From the NCBI GenBank assembly GCA_015680685.1, contig MNCI01036184.1, positions 45,646-70,413 of the forward strand: a stretch of DNA of 24,768 nucleotides. The letters run 5' to 3'. This document shows, piece after piece, positions 8,580 through 19,135 of the stretch. The notes under the pieces are model-generated. The model made no database searches. It was not told where the DNA came from and saw nothing but the letters and a program-made list of their open reading frames with translations. This DNA is from Gnetum montanum (lineage: Eukaryota; Streptophyta; Gnetopsida; Gnetales; Gnetaceae). The position numbers were made by a program, and so were the translations under genes. The stretch's first letter is position 1; the number at the start of each line of letters is the position of its first letter.

Positions 8580-9163
8580 TATTAGAGTAATCCAGGTATC
8601 GACCACTGGAAAGCTGCAAAGAAAGTCATGAGGTACCTTCAAGGTACAAAGGATTACATGCTTATGTATCGACGAACTGACCATTTGGAGGTGATTGGCT
8701 ACTCCGATTCAAACTTTGCTAGCTACGTTGATTCCAAGAAATCAACATCTATGTTTTTATGCTAGTTGGAGGAGCCATCTCCTGGAGGAGTGGAAAGAAA
8801 ACCTTGGTTGCTACTTCCACAATGGAGGCAGAGTTCGTTTCTTGTTTTGAGGCTACTTCACATGGTGTATGGTTAAAGAGTTTCATATCAGGGCTTAGAA
8901 TTCTGGATTCAATATCTAGGCCATTACAGATATTTTGTGACAATTCAGCTGCTGTCTTTATGGCTAAGAATAATAAGAGTGGCAGTCGAAATAAACACGT
9001 CGACATAAAGTACTTAGCCATAAGGGATCGCATTAAAGAAAATAAAGTGGTCATAGATCATATCAGCACTGAATTAATGCTAGCTGATCCTTTGACCAAA
9101 GGAATGCCACCACGGTCATTCAAGGATCATGTCACTCGGATGGGACTTGGTTCCATGATGTAA
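8580..9163 (+). pseudogene. Copia RT tail and RNase H, frame-broken
   Basis: The frame continues past TGA 8577 and a TAG at 8583-8585 into SNPGIDHWKAA, the linker normal at this point. A frameshift follows at about 8748-8752, where about four bases are missing next to a conserved Gly-Tyr site. RNase H continues from about 8759 to the stop at 9163, with the STMEAEF, CDNSAA and ADPLTKG motifs. RNase H removes the RNA strand after reverse transcription. The lost frame would prevent a complete protein. Confidence 0.85.
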
Positions 9164-9437
9164 TATGTTGTACAACATTACAGTGTTAATGAAACTCTAT
9201 TCAGTTGTGTGTTTTCTCATACAGTTGCGCATAAAGTCATTAGAGAACACACACATAAGGTTGGACCGCGAATAAACATTGGGTTTGTTCATACAGTTGT
9301 AGTTACCATATAAAGGAATTGACTTTGAGAAATAATACATTGTAATACATGGAAGATACTACTCGCATTAAGAGGAACTATCGCCATGATTCATGTATTT
9401 GTTTCTTGAAAGTTGGATATTAGAATAAATATGGAGA

Positions 9438-9450
9438 CCAAGTGGGAGAC
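9438..9450 (+). other. Polypurine tract of the Copia element
   Basis: The tract AAGTGGGAGAC directly precedes the 3' LTR. AAGTGGGAG is the common plant Copia form that primes second-strand synthesis. Confidence 0.7.
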
Positions 9451-9929
9451 GGGAACAATTGTGGAAACATGCCTCCTACATTGTGACAATTGTGGAAACA
9501 TGCCTCCTACGTAAACATGGAAAGTCCTAAAAACGATTCAACTTTCTAATGTAACAATGTGATAGCTTTGGAAATTTCTATTCATTGTTATCGGTAATGG
9601 TCTCATATTTTTCTAATAAATGGTAACTGGTTCCGGTGCCTTATGGTTTCTTGATGGGAGAACATGGCACTAGGAATCAATTGCAGTATAGCAGTTCAGG
9701 TCCCTTTCACAGTCGCTTACAGTCTGCATACACCATCACCGCAAGGCGCCCGTGTGAAAGAAGATCCAGAACATTCATCAATGGCATCAATGGCTGGAGG
9801 TCAGTTCGATCTGTTTTTCAAATTGATTTTTGCATTTTTGTTTCATGCACATTTGTAGATTAAGAGATCTATTTTTTACATGCTTCCGCTTGTGCAATCC
9901 GGTTTTTGATGCACAGAATATTTCTAACA
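9451..9929 (+). repeat. 3' LTR of the Copia element (479 bp)
   Basis: It aligns to the 5' LTR along its length, with about 18 substitutions and two indels. Its first base is mutated, so it begins GGGAAC rather than TGTAAC; the end is a normal CA. It keeps the open frame from ATG 9664 to the donor-like GAG/GTCAGT at 9797-9805. Confidence 0.93.
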
Positions 9930-9934
9930 GTTTT
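9930..9934. repeat. Right target-site duplication GTTTT
   Basis: Identical to 2941-2945. It marks where the original sequence downstream of GGT resumes. Confidence 0.9.
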
Positions 9935-10229
9935 AACTTTTAATTATCAAGTTTAATGCATGTCACTGATCAGAGGAATGGACTTGGTCTTGATTTTGGA
10001 GCGACGGGCTAATGAAACATTAATCATGCCCTACACTCAAGATTCATTGTGCCCTAAGTCAGTTACCTCACATCCCAATCTTTACAATCCCTTCTCCGAT
10101 TCATCCCATCTCACTGTTCATGTATTTGTGACTCGTGTCTTGTGTAGCATTGAATTCATACCTCATCACGGTGGTATGTACATGTGTGTGTTTTGTTGCA
10201 TCAGTGTAGATTTCATTTAACCCTTCTAG
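9935..10229. other. Unassigned sequence after the Copia element
   Basis: An 86-codon frame at 9960-10220 has no recognisable domain. The stretch may be original GGT downstream flank or a diverged part of the following Gypsy element. A short ACATTAATCAT match to the second Gypsy element (about 23430) hints at the latter but is too weak to call. Confidence 0.4.
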
Positions 10230-11206
10230 TGCCTACAAAAATTTTAAGGTGTGGTTATGCAAGGGCATTATAGGTTGGAACTTGCTTTGGGGAGGACCCA
10301 CTTGCGTGACTTTTGTAATTTGTACTTTTTGCACATCACCACATCATTTTATGCCCTCTGAGTACTTCATTGCCAAATCTATCCTTTCCTTTGTTATCCT
10401 TTTATCAAACGTTCCTCAAAACCATTACATGTTCTTTCATGTGTCACCTAAACAAATCAAGTCTGACATTAATATTTTAGGGCAACTTCCTTGAAAAAAT
10501 TTCTTACTCTAATATTAAACTAAGCAAAGAATTCAACATTTATGAAGGGCAATTAGTAAGGTATGAAATAATTGAACTTATTTCAATAACCTTACTAACA
10601 ATTGATCTTTGTGTGATTATAGATGACCCCTAAAAGAGGACAACAAGGAGGACCTTCTCAAGGTGCAACTGAATGCCCAGGGGAAGGCAGAGACCAAGGA
10701 CCTCACGTAGAACATGCAAAGTAGGAGGCAAAATCATTAAGCATCCATCAAGGACCCCCTGTCATTGCACAATCTAGCCAAGAAAAAGGTGGAGAGGTCG
10801 GGGGCTGAGCCTATGAAAAGGAATGATGACAATCTGCAACATGGCATGTCAAGGCCAATTAAGTATTCCCATAGCTACCATGCCCATGGGAAATGCTGAC
10901 TCCATAAAACATTGGAACATTAGCATGGGTAGCTCATAATCCTTGGATAGAAGGGGAGAAACGTTAGGCACTTCTTCAACGATATCAATCTAGAACCACA
11001 TGGAGGAGCCACCGTCACCTAGAACCACATGAGTTCCAACATAATTTTGTAATTTTGTGTCTGTGTCCCAATTTTTTCATATCCACTAAAGCATGAATAT
11101 ATTTCTAGCCAGTTAATAATCCCATACCTATCCACTGTGTAATCAATTGATCTTGTTCCTCACTTTCTTTGACTTGAGGACGAGTTGTTATTTAGTCATG
11201 GGGGTA

Positions 11207-12103
11207 TGATGAATTGTGGTTAACCAAGCCCTGTATACTAGGCCCCGTCTACTAACCATGCCCTATATACTAGGACCTATTTACTAGGCCTCGTATACAT
11301 GTCCCCATTGACACATCCATCCATGCGTTTACACAGCCTCATTAACCCAGTGTCTATTTCTAGCTATAAATAAGTGCGCACCGGTCGCACTTAGGCATCC
11401 TTTTGGTAGTTGTAGTGAAGCTCTTGCAATTTGTTTCCATAGGAGTTAGACTATTTTCCCAAGTGCATGCCCACAGTGTAATGCTTGTAATTGTACGACA
11501 CCTTTATTCGAGTGTGACGTACTTGGACGAACACATGACCAGAAATAAAGATCGAGATTACTTCATCATTGCAACATTCACTTAGTTTTAATTGTTTAAT
11601 TGTTATTGTTATTTATTGTTTTCTTAGTTAATATTTCTTTACCATCATTTACTATTCTTATTTTTAAATGTCGAATGAGTACGACTTAATCATGAGCATT
11701 AAAGTGTAATTACTTGGTAACCTAGTAGCATACCTAGGATCTATGCTTGGTAATCCCAATAGTAGTTGTGCACGAGGTTCAAGATGTGTACGAATGATTA
11801 AGGAACATATGCTCATCACACTTAGGCTAGCTTAGACTTCATTTCCTATTGCTTATTAGTTTAATTAAGATTATTTTCCATTGTCTCTAATAGTAGCACT
11901 AGTTTAGGATAACATCATACGCCTCACTCTGGACTAAACCATATGTGATAAAGCAAATACTAGTCTAGGTGGGAAGACAACGAGCTATGATTAACGTGTA
12001 ACTATCTAGATACCACAACTAGCCCTTCTGCGGAGTTCGACCGGATCATGCATGAACGTTCGTATTCATATGGTTGAGTGTAGGGGTACCTCGCCACTCA
12101 TCA
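11207..12103 (+). repeat. 3' LTR of the first Gypsy-type element (897 bp)
   Basis: It begins TGATGAATTG after a purine run (CATGGGGGTA) and ends CCACTCATCA. The terminal block TATGGTTGAGTGTAGG.GTAC matches the end of the 18161 LTR, as do the TATAAATA box and an AGAAATAAAG poly(A)-type signal (about 11542). The upstream third is unrelated to the 18161 LTR, so this is a sister family. The next bases (CAGAT) belong to the inverted Copia remnant. Confidence 0.8.
11236..11372 (+). promoter_or_regulatory. Phased TACTA motifs and TATA box in the first Gypsy LTR
   Basis: TACTAGG or TACTAAC occurs at 11236, 11250, 11268 and 11282 (spacing 14, 18, 14). The first and third sit in a repeated CCCT.TATACTAGG context 32 bp apart. 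TATAAATA follows at 11365-11372. The promoter role is inferred from position in U3. Confidence 0.45.
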
Positions 12104-14720
12104 CAGATAAACTCAAAATCATTCTAATGGATGTCATTTTCACCACTAGTGTGATGATTTCTTCAAAGTCCATGTCTTGCTTTTGATTAAAGCCTTACAC
12201 AACCAACCTTGCCTTATACCTTATTTCATCTTCATCAACCTTTAGCTGATGCACCCACTTGTTCTTCAATGCTTTCCTTCCTTTTGGTAATTCTACCAAT
12301 TCATATGTGTCATTCTTCTTCAATGACTACATTTTTGATTGCATGGCTTTGATCCACTCCTTCTTATATTTATTTGCTAGAGCCTCACCATAACTTTTAG
12401 GTTCTCCCCCTTCAGTCAACACCATATACTCATTAGGAGGATACTTTTTGGAAGGCTAGTGACTTCTTGTTGATCTCCTCAATGGTACTTCAAATGCATA
12501 TTGACTTTGTTGTTGACCATAATTTGTGGGAGCTTGAGTAACTTCTTGTTCATTTCCACCTTGATTCAATGATTTAGGTGAAAGGATAGGATTGTGATTC
12601 ACCTTATCACTTTGCTTTGGTTTTTGGATCTCCTTGTTAATGTCTCTGATAAACTAATCTTCAAAGAATAAAATGTCTTGGCTTTTGACTATTTTCTTTG
12701 TAATAAGATCAAATAGTCTGTAGCCAAACTCATCATTGTCATATCCCAGAAAGATGCATTCCTTGATTTTTCCATCTAGCTTGGATCTCTCATCCTTTGA
12801 GATGTGCACAAATTCTTTGCAACTAAACACTTTCAGATGATCATAGGATACATTTTTATTACACTATACTCTCTCTAGAATATCTCCATCTAGAGGAATT
12901 AAGGGAGAAAGATTGATTAAATCAGTAGCTTTCTTCATTGCTTCTTCCCAAAAGGTTTTGGGTAACTTTGCAAGTGATAGTATGCTTTTAGATTTTTCCA
13001 CAATAGTTTGGTTCATCCTTTTAGTTAGACCATTCAACTAAGAAGTCTTCTGGTGTTAGATACCATGACTCTTGCAATACTTAGAGAACACTCCCAAGTA
13101 TTTACCTTCATTATCTATTCTGATACACTTCAACATCCTACCAATCTTTCTTTCTATACTCAGATGGAATTGCTTAAACACATCTACCACCTAGTCTTTT
13201 GTTGTCAAGGTGTATAACCACACCTTTCTGGAGTGATCATTAATAAATGTGACAAAGTAGTATGCCCCACTAAGTGATCTTGTTGGCATAGGACCAAAAA
13301 TATTAAAATGTACTAAATCTACATAGCTCTTCAAATGTGTGCTTTTCACCTTCAAAAGTATATTCTTCTTGGCTAGGATATCTAGCCCCTTTTGGCTAAT
13401 GTGGCTAAGCCTTTTATGCCATAGCTCTATTGTTGTTTCATCCTCTACCACATTGATGGTGTCTTTGATGACATGCGTTTGCGTCATGTATAAAGAATGC
13501 TACTTCTTTTCTTTAGCTACCACCAAGGAATCCTTGGAGAGTTTCCAATGTCCTTCTTTGAAGTTGTTCTCATAGCTATCATTATCTAGTTTCATCATAA
13601 ATATCAAGTTTAATCTAATATATGGAACATGTTTGACATTTCTCAAAATTAGTTTACAACCAATATCTATCCTCAAACAAACATCTCCAATGCTGACTGC
13701 TTTGCTTAAATAATCATTTCCCATATTTACTTCACCATAGTCTCCATGAGTGTAGAATGAGAAGAAGTCTCTTTTGGATGTCACATGAATAGAAGCATCA
13801 CTATCAATTACCCAATTCATTTCCTAGGTTGCCAAATTAATAGTATTAGCATCACTCATGTCTTTGAGGATGCAAGCTTCTTGATTAACAACTAAAGCTT
13901 GATCTCCACCATTCTCATTTGGTTGATGTTATTGTTGTTGCTCTTACTTCAACTTTCTATAATTCCTCTTTATATGCCCCTTCTTGTCATAGTGATAACA
14001 CTCAATCTCCTTTTTGGATCTGCACTTGCTTCTACCATTTCCACGCTTTTGTGGATCTTTTCTCTAGCTCCTCCCCCAATTTTTTGTAACCAGTGCCTCA
14101 AAATTAGAACTTGTGAAGCCCACCGTCTTTCTCCTAATTTTTTCATCCAAGAGATTACTCTTGATTTGGCTAAATGATACAACTCCATTTGGGGCTGAGT
14201 TTGTTATCGACATTCTGAGTGTCTCCCAACTTTGTGGCAAGGAACTAAGAATTATTAGACCCTCTAATTCTTCATTGAAGTTGATCTTCAAATTTACAAG
14301 TTGATTCATAATGTCCTACATCTCATTGAGGTGGTTAGAAATGGGAGTACCTTCTTTGTACTTGGTGTTCATCAATTTTATTATCAAGTACATTTTATTT
14401 CCTCCCATCTTTCCAGCATACATCTCCTCAAACTTATCGCAAAAACTTTTGGCATATTTTTTTGTGGAGAAAAGATGATAAATATTATTATCCAACCAAT
14501 GGTGAATATACCCTACAACTTGCTTATCCAACATTTTCCACTCCTCATCATCCATTGTCGTTGGTTTTTTACCAGTGATAAGAGCATATCACTTTTTATA
14601 GTATAGAAGGTCTTTCATTTCACCCTTCCATAACTGATAATTTTCAGCATTCAAATAAACCATTCTACCAGTATTTATATACATGCTACTAACTCCACTA
14701 CTATTGCTAGTGTTTGCCAT
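12104..14720 (-). pseudogene. Decayed Copia Gag-protease-integrase-RT fragment
   Basis: The minus-strand fragments at 14798-14589, 14555-14316, 14309-14064, 13820-13500 and 13487-13191 share one frame, broken by stops rather than frameshifts. Seen: Gag with NYQLWKGEM; a zinc knuckle whose second and last Cys read Tyr (CYHYDKKGHIKRNY, about 13960-14010); protease WVIDSDAS, where the usual D-S-G reads D-S-D; integrase LWHKRLSH and FINDHSRKVW; a C-terminal region with LRRSTRS; and RT opening with a KNKWV..YKARLV stretch. It ends before YVDD. The fragment is certainly dead. Confidence 0.85.
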
Positions 14721-14804
14721 AACAACACATAGAAATACTAACAAATTTTGTAGCAAATTCCACAAGCTCAGTGTCGTTTTGTTGTTTATGATCTCCAACT
14801 TGGT

Positions 14805-14816
14805 GCTTTGATACTA
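14805..14816 (-). other. Primer-binding site of the inverted Copia
   Basis: Read on the minus strand, TAGTATCAAAGC lies two bases inside the LTR. It is one change from the Met-tRNA-type TGGTATCAAAGC. Confidence 0.65.
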
Positions 14817-14818
14817 GT

Positions 14819-15435
14819 TGTTGGGAAAAAGAGGGCACAAAACCATGAACTGGCTTGTGCAATATTTTCTCACTTGTGTGTTAAAAGTAGGATATAAACT
14901 AATGGAGTAGATAGTGGAAGTAAAGTACAAAATAATAGCATGCAATAACACAATAATTTATGTGATTCACCATAGGTCAAACTCCAAAGAAATATTCTTC
15001 TACTAATAAATGGTAGGAATACAAAGTGTCTCTCTAGTTAATTACTAGAGCTATCCAAAATTGACACACAACCTTAAGAAAAAACATTCCTAGAATAACA
15101 AGGAGAAATATCACATCCCTTTAGGAGAAATTCCTAGAAACCCAAGCTCACAAGGCTTATTTGTGTGTGTCTCCCTTTGGCCTCTCTTTCTCACATTGGC
15201 TATTGGCTTCTCTTCGACCCATGCTCCCATTTGCCATTTTCCTTGGATTTATAGCCAATGGAAATGGCCTATGCTCCCTAACTTAGGCATCCTTTGAATG
15301 TTTCCTAACTTAGTAGACAACCTATGTGGCTAATTTTGGTTGGTTCCCTAACTTAGTAAGGAACCTTCCTTCCCCTCCTTTTTATTTATTTATATTACTG
15401 TGACATGGGCTTTATGTTGGAGGGACCCACACACA
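14819..15435 (-). repeat. 5' LTR of the inverted Copia (about 617 bp)
   Basis: The inner end is secure: on the minus strand it ends TTTCCCAACA before the primer site. The outer end is an estimate, placed at TGTGTGTGGGTCCC (15435) or three bases further out. A minus-strand TATAAAT at 15247-15253 is a plausible TATA box. No second LTR exists in the window to confirm the limits. Confidence 0.6.
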
Positions 15436-16430
15436 TCACTGGTGACTCTAGTCTTCTCACATATCCAATGACTGCGGATGAGTATTTGTAGAGAAAATTA
15501 TAATGTTAGGTAGTATGGGTTTTTAAAACTTTGATGTACTTGGATTTGCAGAAACTTAAGGTATGACAGAGAAGGTTTAAAATTTATGCACAAAAGCTCA
15601 TAACATATATCATATTACTTTACAATTATTTCAACAACCCATTAAATTTGACACTTAGTAGATTGAGTCAGGTATGTTAGAGATGGTTTAATTCTAAAAC
15701 CATGATCAATACTCTTGTATAGTGCTAAAGAGGTTTGGTCACCATACTTGCCCAGACTAAATGTACATAAAATAGATTTCTCCCTCTTTGAACTTGCTCT
15801 TGGATAAATTCATGATAAATTCTGATCTTGAGTGTTGCCAGGAATTTTGTAAAATCTAGTCTAAGTGCTGCATGGAATTTTGTAAAATTTGGTTTAAGTG
15901 TTGCATGGCATTCAATGCAAGATTGATGATGCTTTTTGTTGTAGACCATAATCCTTTAAGGTTTGATTTATCCAAATTAGTTGAACACTAAGGGTACATA
16001 GCTTATAGAAGCTAAATATTACTTTTTCTCATTCATAAAATATGATTATTTTTAAGAAAATAATAAAGCTTACCTGTAATGTATATCAAATTAATGAAAA
16101 TACATCTAGGGCCTTTAAATGAGATTCTTTAGGGTTTGATTAAATACCTTGCATGTTTGATTACATTTACCATGATGTTTGCTAGCAATAAGGTAGAACA
16201 ATCTTCCAATCATTTCACTATTCCAAATAGTCAATTGAGAATATGTATTTTCATACTTTTTTTTAAGGTACAAAGATATCATCCTTCTTTTAAATAAATT
16301 GTAAACCTAAGAAAAATGTTAATTCTTTTATTAAACTTCCCTTTCATTAACTTCTCAAATTTCTTATACAAAATTTCATTAAGAGCACCAAACACAATAT
16401 CACTAACATATATTTATACAATACATATGA
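15436..16430. other. AT-rich DNA without a recognised gene
   Basis: The only structure seen is a 33-bp imperfect tandem repeat (about 15832-15912, units at 15832, 15865 and 15898) built on GTG.TGC..GGAATTTTGTAAA. A 74-codon minus-strand frame (15725-15949) runs through these repeats and is probably not a gene. Confidence 0.6.
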
Positions 16431-16436
16431 ATGTAA

Positions 16437-16700
16437 AGTAAGTGGTCAAGACACTTATTTCTTAATTAGGAAGTTATGGGTTCAATTCTTATGGTGGCAA
16501 TGAAGTTGCCTTGTAGTGAGACCCTTTTCTTTCATAGGTCACATCTACCCTATTATGTCAATAATAGAGTAGCCTTGTGGTAGGACCCTTTTTATTCATG
16601 GGTCACATCAACCCTATTATGTTAATAATGGAGTAGCCTTGTGGTAAGACCCTTTTCATTCATGGGTCACATCTACCCTATTGTGTGGACATAACTGCTC
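16437..16700 (+). repeat. Possible tRNA-derived SINE with tail triplicated at 64 bp
   Basis: GTGGTCAAGACACTT (about 16442) resembles a tRNA A box, and GGGTTCAATTCT (about 16479) resembles a B box, at about the right spacing. Behind them a 64-bp unit (GCCTTGT.GT.AGACCCTTT and on) starts at 16508, 16572 and 16636. Each unit has TCACAT..ACCCTATT.TGT. No clear poly(A) tail or target duplication was found. The triplication is certain; the SINE origin is tentative. Confidence 0.45.
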
Positions 16701-16819
16701 TTATAAATATCTTGGCATAAAGTGTTCTTGCAATTACAAGTGGTATCATTGCATTACTTAAAGAGTTACAAGTGTATGAAAACCTTATTTACTTTAAAAA
16801 GAAAATGTATAAATAAATT

Positions 16820-17300
16820 TATTATAGCTTGGGATATCAAAAAATAGCTTTATCGTGTCATTGTTCAACCAACTATTCTTTATGGATGTGTTGTATGGGG
16901 TCCTACTATATCAAATTTAGAAGCTTTTTTTGTTCGATGAATTTAAAGTTAAAAGATGGACACAATATAATATTATGCTTCTTGAAACACAGGTGATGCC
17001 CTTAGAAGTTGGAACTATTTGTTAATTTATAGGCTATACTCAAAATCTTTCTATATCTTCATTGAATAAATATATCATCGTTATCATTCTAGCCTTGTCC
17101 CAAAAAAATAGGATTAGCTACATGATTTCCTTTTTATGATTTGCCTCTATGAAGAACTAGATCTTTATCATTGGATAAATATTCAAAAAGTGATGATATA
17201 AACCTATGATAATGGGTGGATTTATGAGAAATTTCTATGACTTAATAAATAGAATATTCAATATAACATTCCCAAGCAAGCTCTTGAATTAGTAAAATAA
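16820..17300 (+). pseudogene. LINE reverse transcriptase remnant (C-terminal part)
   Basis: In the frame through 16862-16910 the sequence reads VIVQPTILYGCVVWG, the LYG..VWG block typical of the end of plant LINE RT. A later frame reads LLETQVMPLEV near 16981-17010, another conserved block in the same order. Stops and frame changes fill the rest. The stretch to about 17300 shows weaker likeness, and no 5' end or poly(A) tail is visible. Confidence 0.55.
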
Positions 17301-17880
17301 ATAGTATTTCAAAAATTTTAGGAAAATTTGAAAGGGAAATTAATTTTCTATTTGAAGGTAGTATCCTTTTCTTACCAATTGAGCATATTAATTTCCCTAC
17401 TTGGAAATTAGAAAGTTGATACAACTAACACAACTTATATGCATGCTTGACACCAATGTGTAGGTTTCTAAAAGATACCTTTTTACTACTAAATAGAGAT
17501 ATTAATACTCATTTGAATTATGAAACTTTGCAACAATTTCAACATACTCATCATTTCAAAGTCAATCTTTAACCTTACTCTGTATAACTTTTCTATTTCT
17601 TTAATGTACTTGGCACCACTCACCATCTTGAAATACTCTTAAGGAATTACAAGTCCTAGAATAAGCTCAATTAGAAAACCCAAGCTCCAAAACCATAGTT
17701 TAATTTTCAATGCATCATTAAAGTAGGATATATGTAAATAAGCAAATAGAGATGGTAGAAATTAGTATAAATTAAGAGTACAACTTCAAGATAAACAACA
17801 TAATTTTCTTTTAGAAATTCTAGCAATTACTTCAACTCTTAGCATCCAAGTCTTCTTAGTTCAAGACTTATAACAAGTAA
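17301..17880. other. AT-rich DNA, nothing recognised
   Basis: I see no coding frame of note. A short AAAGTAGGATAT match near 17722 to the inverted Copia LTR (about 14884) is too small to support a call. Confidence 0.5.
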
Positions 17881-18160
17881 TGAGTCATGATTTACCTGGC
17901 CTTGACATTAAAGCCTTGACATATGATGAATCATTGTTTTTTGTTTGCTCTAACATCAGAGCTACTACATCAGGTACGCAACATCAAGGCCTAGCCACAA
18001 CGTCGGGTATCCGACGTTAGGGCATATACTCTGGCCTATAAATATAGCGCCTAGGCTCCCATTTTTAGTTAGTTTTGCATCAATTTTCATACTTTTGTTA
18101 ATAGAGTAGCTGAATTCTTGTAGCTTTATTTTGTAATCTTAGAGAATAGTTAGTGAGTGC
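17881..18160 (+). repeat. Interrupted LTR-like fragment of a third Gypsy-type family
   Basis: It starts TGAGTCATGA (start estimated). A phased motif array and TATAAATA (18037-18044) follow, then a T-rich transcribed-type stretch cut at 18160 by the next element. The layout copies the two other Gypsy LTRs in this window, but the sequence is not alignable to them. A perfect 8-bp inverted repeat (AACGTCGG/CCGACGTT, 4-base loop) lies at about 17999-18018. Confidence 0.5.
17953..18044 (+). promoter_or_regulatory. Phased ACATCAG-type motifs and TATA box
   Basis: ACATCAG, ACATCAGG, ACATCAAGG, ACGTCGGG and ACGTTAGGG start at 17953, 17967, 17981, 18000 and 18014 (spacing 14, 14, 19, 14). TATAAATA follows at 18037-18044. 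Confidence 0.45.
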
Positions 18161-18990
18161 TGATGGGACGGGATATCGCATGGGCCACGATATCGCATCC
18201 CACACGATATCACATCATCCCCTGCGATATCGCGTACACGATATCACGATGTGCTACCAAGTCTATAAATAAGAGGCGGCTCTCCCTTGTTTCTCATCAT
18301 AGGCTTAGACCATAGCAAAACTCTGGTAGTTTTACCTCTCCAAAGGTAGATTAATTTCCATGTGCCCGCAGTAGGAACTCCAATGTGAACGGATCTTTAT
18401 TCGAGCAAATATTGTACCTGAACACAAGTTTGTGTACAGAAATAAAGACAAACTTCTTGGATAAACCTTGCAGTGCATGGAATAGGCTAATTAGGACTTT
18501 ATTTACTATTATTTATTATTTATCGTTTAAATGATTTATTAGTTATTAAATCTCTCTCAACCCTTCTCTCCTAGTTAAGTGCCTCAGTACTACCACTTCG
18601 AGCACGTGCATTATGCTTGGTGATCCTAGCAACGACTAGTGTTTGGTAACCAAGGTTGCATTGGTTCAGGGTGTGAATGGTAAGTGGGAACGGATGCTGA
18701 CACTAGGTTAATTCATACTTAGTTAGTTAGTTAAAGTTAGTCGATTAGTCTCTTCACCCTTCACCTCAATATCATAGGAGATAAAACAAAAAAGACATAA
18801 AAATCATATACCTCAGACTTACTTAACCATTCAATTGTGACAACTACAAGTAAGTCTAGGAAGACAATGAATGATTAACCTTAAGTGTTCCATGAGGCAT
18901 GTAGGCACTTAGTCTGCAGAGTTCAACCGGATTTCCTATGCTACGCTTGTATTCGTATGGTTGAGTGTAGGTGTACCTCACCACTCATCA
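18161..18990 (+). repeat. 5' LTR of the second Gypsy element (830 bp)
   Basis: It runs from TGATGGGACG to ACTCATCA. It has a GATATC array, TATAAATA (18264-18271), AGAAATAAAG (about 18440) and a U5 end shared with the LTR at 11207. The start is fixed by alignment to 24420 and the end by the primer site. Confidence 0.88.
18172..18271 (+). promoter_or_regulatory. Phased GATATC palindromes upstream of TATA box
   Basis: GATATC starts at 18172, 18189, 18206, 18226 and 18240, often within CGATATCGC. TATAAATA follows at 18264. The 3' LTR has four units at an exact 17-bp period (24431, 24448, 24465, 24482), two of them mutated to GATATT. Confidence 0.55.
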
Positions 18991-18991
18991 T

Positions 18992-19009
18992 TGGCACTAT
19001 TGCCGGGGA
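18992..19009 (+). other. Primer-binding site of the second Gypsy element
   Basis: TGGCACTATTGCCGGGGA lies one base after the LTR. It is close to the TGGCGCCGTTGCCGGGGA site used by Athila/Tat-type plant Gypsy elements. Confidence 0.75.
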
Positions 19010-19135
19010 CTAAGTGTTTGTGTGCTAAGTAGAACATAGGAGATTATCCACATCATTGGGAGCTTAAATGGACCCTTAGGGTTAATTCAATGAAAAATTA
19101 TATAATGGTTAAATAGCACATTGAATCAGATAACA

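Larger units (their letters stand above)
2946..9929 (+). mobile_element. Full-length Ty1/Copia LTR retrotransposon (6,984 bp)
   Basis: The order is 5' LTR, Met-tRNA primer site, long leader, gag-protease-integrase-RT-RNase H, purine tract and 3' LTR. Integrase lies before RT, which defines Copia. The element is flanked by a perfect 5-bp duplication, so both ends are original. The LTRs differ by roughly 4% in substitutions plus two indels. It inserted just downstream of the GGT poly(A) signals in the same orientation as the gene. The coding region has a frameshift and stop in gag, two stops and a frameshift near the RT/RNase H junction, and one long intact stretch between. It is probably not autonomous now. 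I did not settle the lineage within Copia. Confidence 0.93.
10230..12103 (+). mobile_element. 3' end of a Gypsy-type LTR element (internal tail plus LTR)
   Basis: Three landmarks match the Gypsy element at 18161: CTTTGGGGAGGACCCA (about 10288 versus 23674); the AATTGAA..CTTACTAA stretch before about 10620 (versus about 24010-24060); and GAGGACGAGTT before the purine tract (11176 versus 24389). A 3' LTR follows. The 5' LTR, gag and pol are missing. Positions 10622-10720 hold a short Gln/Gly-rich frame starting with ATG after an acceptor-like GATTATAG, then stops; I do not recognise it. Confidence 0.7.
12104..15435 (-). mobile_element. Truncated, decayed Copia element, inverted
   Basis: On the minus strand the order is LTR (about 15435-14819), primer site (14816-14805), gag from ATG 14720, protease, integrase and the first part of RT. 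It stops exactly where the Gypsy LTR ends (12103/12104), so RT's catalytic part, RNase H and the 3' LTR are gone. It is a different Copia family from the one at 2946. Confidence 0.85.

Noticed and set aside
9636-9863. 75-codon frame in the Copia 3' LTR
   Set aside because: The 5' LTR equivalent stops at 3259, and no splice phase joins it to gag. The competing frame from ATG 9664 fits better.
9960-10494. 86- and 81-codon frames taken as genes
   Set aside because: No domain and no homologous frame in the related Gypsy tail.
12104-14720. Plus-strand frames such as 13899-14177 and 14301-14606 as genes
   Set aside because: They are antisense shadows of the inverted Copia polyprotein.
16437-16510. 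Functional tRNA gene
   Set aside because: The A- and B-box-like motifs are imperfect and I could not fold a cloverleaf with an acceptor stem.
298-16700. CRISPR-like arrays at the tandem repeats
   Set aside because: The repeats are directly adjacent or degenerate without unique spacers, and the DNA is plant nuclear.
17660-17880. Second LTR of the inverted Copia
   Set aside because: Only a 12-base match (AAAGTAGGATAT) and general AT-richness; no LTR ends.
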